From Methanobacteriota archaeon (GTDB lineage Archaea > Halobacteriota > Methanosarcinia > Methanosarcinales > Methanosarcinaceae), in assembly GCA_030837265.1 (NCBI GenBank), contig JAUPKV010000531.1, forward strand, positions 1 to 10,686: a DNA stretch of 10,686 nt, in the 5' to 3' direction. A program made the translations under genes and the position numbers. Positions 6,049 to 10,686 of the stretch are shown piece after piece. Numbering within the stretch: the first letter of the stretch is position 1; every line of letters begins with the position of its first letter. Under the pieces are notes generated by a model. That model saw only the letters and a program-made list of their open reading frames with translations, ran no database searches and was not told the DNA's origin.

Positions 6049-6367
6049 GAGTCTAACCAAAAATCAAAAGGGCATTTCGCAAAAGACAAATAGATTGTAA
6101 TATAGGCATTAGTTCAGAATATAATATTGCCTGGTATAAAAGTTACAGTAGAGCTTAAGGTTTTGGTGGATAGGCTCTTTGTCTGTTTTACAAATCCCAC
6201 TTGTGCATTAGTAAAATTTATAAACCCTTTTTTTATAGTGAAGAAGTACAGAATTAAATAAATCTGAGTTTTCATAACTTTAATAACTTTATATACTATG
6301 CCGATTTCAAATTTAATATCCTATTAAGATCTATTTATATAAAATTGATTTGTCGCAAGCGATTCAT
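6049..6367. other. Intergenic region with several promoter-like elements
   Basis: I see no gene here. A T7 run at 6228-6234 could end the upstream transcript. Three TATA-like elements point towards the next gene: TTTATAAA (6217-6224), CTTTATATAC (6287-6296) and TTTATATAAA (6334-6343). Confidence 0.4.
6287..6296 (+). promoter_or_regulatory. Candidate TATA box for the sulfite reductase-like gene
   Basis: CTTTATATAC fits the archaeal consensus. Initiation near 6318 would leave a leader of about 50 nt before ATG 6368. The similar TTTATATAAA at 6334-6343 would instead start the transcript almost at the ATG, giving a nearly leaderless mRNA. Both are inferred. Confidence 0.4.
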
Positions 6368-7225
6368 ATGGTTGAGCAAAATATTGAGCAGTCTTCATCG
6401 AAAAAGCAAGGGTTTCTTTCACAGAAACAAGATAATATGTTTTCGATGAGGCTTAGAGTTGTGGCCGGTAGGGTTGATGCCGAAAAGTTGCGGGCAATTG
6501 CGGATGCCGCAGAGAAATACGGTGATGGGTATATACATATAACCTCCAGACAACAGATTGAGATTCCTTTTGTTAAACTTGGAGATATCGAAGATGCAAG
6601 TTGTGAGCTTGAAAAGCAGGGTATTTTCAAAGGGTCTTCAGGAAAGCGTGTGCGGGCAATAGTTGCCTGTCAGGGAAATAGTGTCTGCAAGTATGGGCTA
6701 ATCGATTGTCAAAGACTGGCTGGCATGGTCGATGAAAAATATTTTGGGGAAATTGTCCCCAAAAAACTCAAGATCGCAATAACAGGATGTCCGTCTGCCT
6801 GTGTAAAGCCTCAAGATAACGATTTTGGAATAATGGGTACGACAAAGCCCGAGATTCTCGAAGAAAACTGTGTTGGTTGCGGACGTTGTGAAAAAATCTG
6901 TAAAATGGGAGCAATAAAAGTCCTGGAGGAAAAAGCCAGGATAGACAGAGAAAAATGCATTCTTTGCGGAGCCTGCATTGCCACATGTAAGAAAGATGCT
7001 TTGAAAGCAGAGATCACCGGATGTACGATCTTTGTTGGAGGGAGTATGGGACGTAACCCTCGGCATGGCACGAAAATTGTTGAGCTTGCAGACGAGGAAC
7101 AGTTATTTTCAATACTCGAAAAGACCGTTGATTATTACAGGAAGTATGGCCTCGATGGAGAAAGGTTGGGAGAACTTCTTGACAGACTTGGAATTGAAAA
7201 GTACAGGGAAGAAGTTCTTTCCTAA
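6368..7225 (+). CDS. Siroheme-type sulfite/nitrite reductase-like protein with two [4Fe-4S] ferredoxin motifs
   Basis: A 285-residue cytoplasmic redox protein. Residues about 15-95 are the ferredoxin-like half domain of nitrite/sulfite reductases, including HITSRQQIEIP (57-67). The siroheme/[4Fe-4S] site follows as C101-x5-C107 (CQGNSVC) and C141-x3-C145 (GCPSAC). Two ferredoxin motifs are inserted at C168, 171, 174, 178 and C197, 200, 203, 207. The final part has GGSMGRNPRHG (224-234), typical of Dsr/Asr-type proteins. All expected cluster cysteines are present. Such small single-chain Dsr-like proteins are known in methanogens, and sulfite reduction or detoxification is the likely role, but the electron acceptor is not proven. 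An upstream in-frame TTG at 6350 exists. I choose ATG 6368, which has a weak GCGAT site at normal spacing. It appears to be transcribed alone. Confidence 0.88.
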   Translation: MVEQNIEQSSSKKQGFLSQKQDNMFSMRLRVVAGRVDAEKLRAIADAAEKYGDGYIHITSRQQIEIPFVKLGDIEDASCELEKQGIFKGSSGKRVRAIVACQGNSVCKYGLIDCQRLAGMVDEKYFGEIVPKKLKIAITGCPSACVKPQDNDFGIMGTTKPEILEENCVGCGRCEKICKMGAIKVLEEKARIDREKCILCGACIATCKKDALKAEITGCTIFVGGSMGRNPRHGTKIVELADEEQLFSILEKTVDYYRKYGLDGERLGELLDRLGIEKYREEVLS

Positions 7226-7255
7226 AATAAATTAATGCAAATTTTCTAAATGTGT

Positions 7256-7303
7256 GCAAGAATAAATAGTCTTGCTTTCAGCAGTAAATTTTTTCAATTT
7301 TTT
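7256..7303. terminator. Hairpin plus T-tracts between convergent genes
   Basis: GCAAGA (7256-7261) and TCTTGC (7270-7275) form a 6-bp stem around an 8-nt loop. Downstream on the plus strand come T6 runs at 7289-7294 and 7298-7303. It lies between the stops of two genes that face each other, so it probably ends the sulfite reductase-like transcript; the stem could also serve the minus-strand operon, though T-tracts are weaker in that direction. Confidence 0.5.
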
Positions 7304-7325
7304 ATTTTGGGATCAATTATAGATA

Positions 7326-8126
7326 TTAAAAAGTACCGCTTTTTTCTATTTTTGTAGTCATATCCAGAGGAGTCGCGTAATAGGGAGCACTTATAACAAT
7401 AATATCCACGAAAGGAGCATACTCAGGAATTTTTTTTGCTTCAATTCCTGCGACTGCAAGCTCAAGTTTCGGGTTAAGCTGCTTAAGTTCAGGACCAATC
7501 TTCTGTAATTCTTCAGGAGAAATGTGGTCAAGGAGCATAATATCTACATCTTTTGCGTATCGGAAAGCTTCATCTCTTGATCTGGGCTCGATTTCTATTT
7601 TCTTCATAGCCCGAAGCTTTTTCAGCTCTCCAACCACTTCCAGATGGTTCTGGCTGATCTGAATGGAATCACTGAGAGAGTTCCTGTGGATGTGTCCTCC
7701 TCCTGCCCGGATGGCTTTTAGCTCAAAAATTCTTGTTCCCGGGTGGGTTTTTCGGGTTGCTGCAATGATAAGGTCAGGATTTTCCTTTTTGCCTGCGTTT
7801 ACAAGTGAGTCGGTTTTACTGGCAATTGCACACATCATCGAAAGAAAAGTTTGAGAGACTCGCCATAACTTGAATAAAAGTTTCAAGTCTCCTTCAGCAT
7901 CCAAAATTATGTCTCCCGGTGTAAACTTTTTACCATCTTCCAGGTAATTCAGGACCTTAACTCCTTTTTTTTCGTAATATTTGGCCAATTCATCTGCACA
8001 TGCGCAAACTCCGGCTTCTCTGGAAACTATTCTCAAAGTACCTTTTCCTCTTATTCCCAACAGCTCAACGCTCTCATCTTCATACGGACAATCTTCATAA
8101 AAGTATAACTCAAGCAAATCTATCAT
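7326..8126 (-). CDS. modD: ModD-like protein of the nicotinate/quinolinate phosphoribosyltransferase fold
   Basis: A 266-residue protein of the NadC/ModD superfamily. The N-terminal domain (1-105) includes EDCPYEDESVELLGI and FKLWRVSQTFLSMMCAIASKT (85-105), where the W..SQT pattern is ModD-like. The barrel part has TRKTHPGT (124-131), GGGHIHR (142-148), an NH pair at 160-161, Glu180 and Asp200 at expected phosphate or substrate positions. The lysine of the NadC motif IKDNH is replaced (ISQNH, Ser158), and the PGT after TRK also favours ModD over NadC. ModD proteins are linked by gene context to molybdate transport, but their reaction is unsettled. It is the last gene of the minus-strand ABC operon, 53 bp after the ATPase, with GGAG well placed before the ATG. 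NAD synthesis is the less likely alternative. Confidence 0.8.
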   Translation of the reverse strand: MIDLLELYFYEDCPYEDESVELLGIRGKGTLRIVSREAGVCACADELAKYYEKKGVKVLNYLEDGKKFTPGDIILDAEGDLKLLFKLWRVSQTFLSMMCAIASKTDSLVNAGKKENPDLIIAATRKTHPGTRIFELKAIRAGGGHIHRNSLSDSIQISQNHLEVVGELKKLRAMKKIEIEPRSRDEAFRYAKDVDIMLLDHISPEELQKIGPELKQLNPKLELAVAGIEAKKIPEYAPFVDIIVISAPYYATPLDMTTKIEKSGTF

Positions 8127-8179
8127 GTTTTGTCTCCCTAGCTCAAAGTATTGATTTAATTTTCATTTACAGGCTCTCA

Positions 8180-9019
8180 TCATTCCGGCTTTGGTACGAA
8201 AATTAGCTGTTTTCCTTTCTGACCCTCTTCTTTTTCGATTTGCCTTTTCAGGGGCAGACACACCTTTCTATTCAGTTTTTCAATTTCCGTGACGGCTACG
8301 TTTATGCCGTACACTGAAGACATCATCTTACCGGTTACAACGGTTTCTACTTCCCCTACGGCAACCAGCCGGCCTCCCGTCAACGCCGCAGCTCTGCTGC
8401 CTATCAGGAAAGCATGGTCCGGAGTATGAGTATTCATCAAAACGGACATGCCCATTGATGCCAGTTTCTGCACGGTCTCCAGCACAAGGATCTGGTTGCC
8501 AAAATCAAGGTGAGAAGTGGGCTCATCCAGCAAAAGGAGAGAAGGCTGCTGGGTAAGAGCCCTGGCAATCAGCACCATCTGGCTCTGCCCACCGCTGAGA
8601 CTGGCAAGAGGTCGATCTGCATAGCCGGAAAGACCAACTAGTGCAAGTGAGCTTTTAGCAATCTCTATATCTTTTGCACCCGGAGATGCAAACATGGAAA
8701 GATGAGGAGCACGGCCCATCATCACGAAATCCAGCACTGTGAAAGGAAATACCGTTTCGTTCTGCTGGGGTACATAACCTATATGCCTGGCAACATCCCT
8801 CGCTCCAAGTGAAGCTGCATCCTTTCCCCGGATGCGAACAGATCCTGCAGCAGGCTTGAGAATTCCTGCTATGCATTTGATAAGCGTTGATTTTCCTGCC
8901 CCGTTAGGACCCAGGATGCACATAACCTCGCCTCTTCTTAGCGAAAAAGACACATCCTCAAAGACGGGTCCGTTTCCGTAGGAAAAAGCAAGTGATTTTA
9001 CTTCCAGCATCAGTTCCAT
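8180..9019 (-). CDS. FecCD/BtuCD-type ABC importer ATPase, possibly MolC-like
   Basis: Cytoplasmic ATPase of a type II ABC importer, 279 residues. Walker A is GPNGAGKS (37-44), the Q-loop is GYVPQQ with Gln85/86, the signature LSGGQ lies at 141-145, Walker B LLLLDEPT at 161-168 with Glu166, and the switch His198 occurs in NTHTPDHAF. Most FecE/BtuD proteins have a HDLN-type switch; the TH-x-P form here recalls, from memory, molybdate-type MolC ATPases, which is weak support only. The C-terminal 35 residues are Lys/Glu-rich and look like an extension. The ATG at 9019 overlaps the upstream permease stop by 10 bp and follows GGGAG (9030-9026) at good spacing; ATG 9010 is a less supported alternative. 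Substrate could be molybdate or tungstate, iron-siderophore, or cobalamin. Confidence 0.92.
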   Translation of the reverse strand: MELMLEVKSLAFSYGNGPVFEDVSFSLRRGEVMCILGPNGAGKSTLIKCIAGILKPAAGSVRIRGKDAASLGARDVARHIGYVPQQNETVFPFTVLDFVMMGRAPHLSMFASPGAKDIEIAKSSLALVGLSGYADRPLASLSGGQSQMVLIARALTQQPSLLLLDEPTSHLDFGNQILVLETVQKLASMGMSVLMNTHTPDHAFLIGSRAAALTGGRLVAVGEVETVVTGKMMSSVYGINVAVTEIEKLNRKVCLPLKRQIEKEEGQKGKQLIFVPKPE

Positions 9020-10029
9020 CCCGTTCTCCCTTTCGTAATAAGGTATGCAAACAAAGGTGCACCTACAAGGGAAGTGAGTATTCCTAGCGGGATCTCGGTT
9101 GCGGCGATAGTCCTTGATAGGTCATCTACAAGCAGCATAAATGATGCACCAATAACCATACTCATAGGCAGCAGACGGCTGTAATTAGGGCCCACAATCA
9201 TCCTTGAGATATGGGGGACCACAAGCCCGACCCAACCTATCACGCCGCTGATGCTGACAGCAGCTGAGGTTACCAGAGTTGCACAAACGATAACGACCAA
9301 ACGCATCTTTTCCACGTTCATCCCAAGAGCTTTAGCTTCCTCATCCCCAAGTGACAGGACGTTGATACGCCACCGGAGAAGAAACAGTAACAGTGTACCT
9401 ATAAACATGGGTAATATTATCCAGATGATGTCTACATACCTGACAGTACCCAGGCTTCCCATTAACCAGAAAACTATTGCTGGAAGTTGATCATAAGGAT
9501 CTGCTACATATTTTACCAGTGATGTGAGAGCCGTGAAAATAGAACCCACAATTATTCCGGAAAGCACGAACACAAGAGTTCCGGTACCTTTACTAGCCTT
9601 ACTCATAATTACTGCAGTAAACATTGCCAGCAAACCGAAAGTAAAAGCCATAAGCTGTATAAACAGATAACTATTCCATAGCAGCATTGCCAGACATGCT
9701 CCGAAGCTCGCACCTGCGCCTACTCCCAGGATATCCGGGGATACCAGAGGATTACGAAAGATCCCCTGAAATGAGACCCCTGCTGTGGAAAGCGCTGCTC
9801 CTACGAGTAAAGCGGCAAGTATTCTGGGCAATCTTATGTTAAACAATACCGTATGTTGAGTGGAAACCGAAGCCGGGGTGCCAAAAAATAGAGATGAAAA
9901 TATTTTTATGCTCTCATCCATAACCGAAGACACAGGTGTCTGGTATCTCCCAATAAAAAGGGAGATTATCAGCAGTACAAAGGGCAGAAGATACACCAGA
10001 GCCGTGCGGTTATACCTGAAATCAGGCAT
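9010..10029 (-). CDS. FecCD/BtuC-type ABC importer permease, possibly MolB-like
   Basis: Membrane subunit of the type II importer, 339 residues, the family's normal length with about ten hydrophobic helices (first at about 10-27, last at about 313-331). Family hallmarks are clear: LPRILAALLVGAALSTAGVSFQG (67-89), FRNPLVSPDILGVGAGASFG (91-110), the coupling helix region LSLGDEEAKALGMNVEKMR (225-243), and GVIGWVGLVVPHISRMIVGP (262-281). The dimer would form the channel with two copies of the downstream ATPase. The ATG at 10029 sits inside the end of the binding-protein gene (8-bp overlap) and follows a strong GAGGTG ribosome binding site (10040-10035). The sequence alone does not distinguish oxyanion from siderophore or cobalamin permeases; the ModD neighbour suggests molybdate or tungstate. 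Confidence 0.93.
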   Translation of the reverse strand: MPDFRYNRTALVYLLPFVLLIISLFIGRYQTPVSSVMDESIKIFSSLFFGTPASVSTQHTVLFNIRLPRILAALLVGAALSTAGVSFQGIFRNPLVSPDILGVGAGASFGACLAMLLWNSYLFIQLMAFTFGLLAMFTAVIMSKASKGTGTLVFVLSGIIVGSIFTALTSLVKYVADPYDQLPAIVFWLMGSLGTVRYVDIIWIILPMFIGTLLLFLLRWRINVLSLGDEEAKALGMNVEKMRLVVIVCATLVTSAAVSISGVIGWVGLVVPHISRMIVGPNYSRLLPMSMVIGASFMLLVDDLSRTIAATEIPLGILTSLVGAPLFAYLITKGRTGWN

Positions 10030-10686
10030 GAGTGCACCTCATCATATCCTGCGGCCAGGTTCCGGATGAAGGCCGATGAAAAGACCTGTTAGGCTTTGCT
10101 GCTTCAAATGGCAAACCATAGAACTGAAGATAAAAATCGTCTGCTTCTTTTTTCAGGTCAATTCCGGATTTTCCTGATTGCAGCTTATCTGCTATGTACA
10201 AAAGTCCCAGTATCCAGCGGGGGTTTCCGAAATCCCAGGAAGGAGGAACTGCATAAATCCGCTGCTGCTTCACGGCGTCCGCGTGTATCCCGTATTTCCG
10301 GCACAGGCCGTAGAACTCATCGAGAGGCCTGGAAAGGAAACCGGAGATAAAAATGGTGTCCGGGTTATGCTCGTTGATAAAGGAAGGAGAAACATTCACA
10401 CCAGGTTTTCCCTCTTTTTGAAGCAGCTTATTGATACTCAGGCTGCCGGAAAATTCCACAAGATTGTTCTCCATCCGGCCTGCGTTTAAGGCAAAGAGAG
10501 GAGAACCCATGCAATAATACACTTTATGATTGCTGTTTTCTGCTGAACGACTTTGGATAATTTCCAGCCGTGTACGGATAAAAGAAGTCAGTTCTTCACC
10601 TTTTTCCGGCACATTTGCTTTTTCTGCAATGAACCTGATAAAGTCAAGGTAAGAGTATGGCTGCTGTATCATATGGTGTATTTTCA
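10022..10686 (-). CDS. C-terminal part of class III (Peripla_BP_2) ABC substrate-binding protein
   Basis: Extracellular binding protein of the FecCD-type importer, cut by the right edge: the frame stays open to 10686, so the Met at 10672 is probably internal and the signal sequence is not visible. About 221 residues are seen of a usual 330-400. Numbering from that Met, VYYCMGSPLFALNAG (51-65) is a strand and loop of the second lobe, NPDTIFISGF (103-112) a second core strand, and QQRIYAVPPSWDFGNPRWILGLLYIADKL (136-164) the well known ending of this family. A basic tail with two His and one Cys follows. No archaeal C-terminal anchor is seen, so a lipoprotein N-terminus may do the anchoring. It is the first visible gene of the minus-strand operon and feeds the permease it overlaps. 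Ligand residues cannot be assigned. Confidence 0.88.
   Translation of the reverse strand, partial: KIHHMIQQPYSYLDFIRFIAEKANVPEKGEELTSFIRTRLEIIQSRSAENSNHKVYYCMGSPLFALNAGRMENNLVEFSGSLSINKLLQKEGKPGVNVSPSFINEHNPDTIFISGFLSRPLDEFYGLCRKYGIHADAVKQQRIYAVPPSWDFGNPRWILGLLYIADKLQSGKSGIDLKKEADDFYLQFYGLPFEAAKPNRSFHRPSSGTWPQDMMRCTHA

Noticed and set aside
7326..8126. Calling this gene nadC (quinolinate phosphoribosyltransferase)
   Set aside because: The lysine of the NadC IKDNH motif is absent, PGT follows TRKTH, the W..SQT helix is ModD-like, and the neighbour genes are a transporter rather than nadA or nadB.

Overview
The window reads as archaeal DNA, most likely from a Methanosarcina-type methanogen. 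The signs are gene order without bacterial promoters, AT-rich intergenic stretches with TTTATATA-like TATA boxes, GGTGA/GGAG ribosome binding sites, TTG starts, a substrate-binding protein ending in a PGF-CTERM-like membrane anchor, and a small siroheme/ferredoxin sulfite reductase-like protein of the kind known in methanogens. The genus is an inference; no rRNA or tRNA is present to fix it.

Layout. (1) Positions 1-4098, plus strand: a tightly packed peptide/nickel-family (Opp/Dpp/Nik) ABC importer. It has the C-terminal end of the binding protein (start off the window), two permeases and two ATPases, with gaps of 16 bp or less or overlapping ends. (2) 4099-4676: a non-coding stretch, first U-rich, then a good TATA box and a hairpin-rich probable leader for the next gene. 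(3) 4677-6048, plus strand: three small genes. They encode a secreted PepSY-like protein with Cys/His clusters, a one-helix membrane protein with a perfect C-terminal heptad coiled coil, and a cysteine-free ArsR-type winged-helix regulator. A 25-26 bp near-tandem repeat sits directly before the regulator and contains its ribosome binding site. (4) 6049-7225: an intergenic region with several TATA-like boxes, then a siroheme-type sulfite reductase-like protein fused to two [4Fe-4S] ferredoxin motifs. (5) 7226-7325: a convergent intergenic region with a hairpin and T-tracts. (6) 7326-10686, minus strand: a second ABC importer of the FecCD/BtuCD type (binding protein running off the right edge, permease, ATPase) followed by a ModD-like protein.

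Working together. The first operon should import peptides, nickel chelates or a similar solute. The minus-strand operon looks at first like iron-siderophore or cobalamin uptake. However, the ModD-like last gene, the absence of the catalytic lysine expected for NadC, and the precedent of the FecCD-type MolBC molybdate importer make oxyanion (molybdate/tungstate) uptake the more interesting reading. The membrane coiled-coil/ArsR pair looks like a compact regulatory module of unknown signal. No CRISPR array, transposon, tRNA or rRNA is visible.
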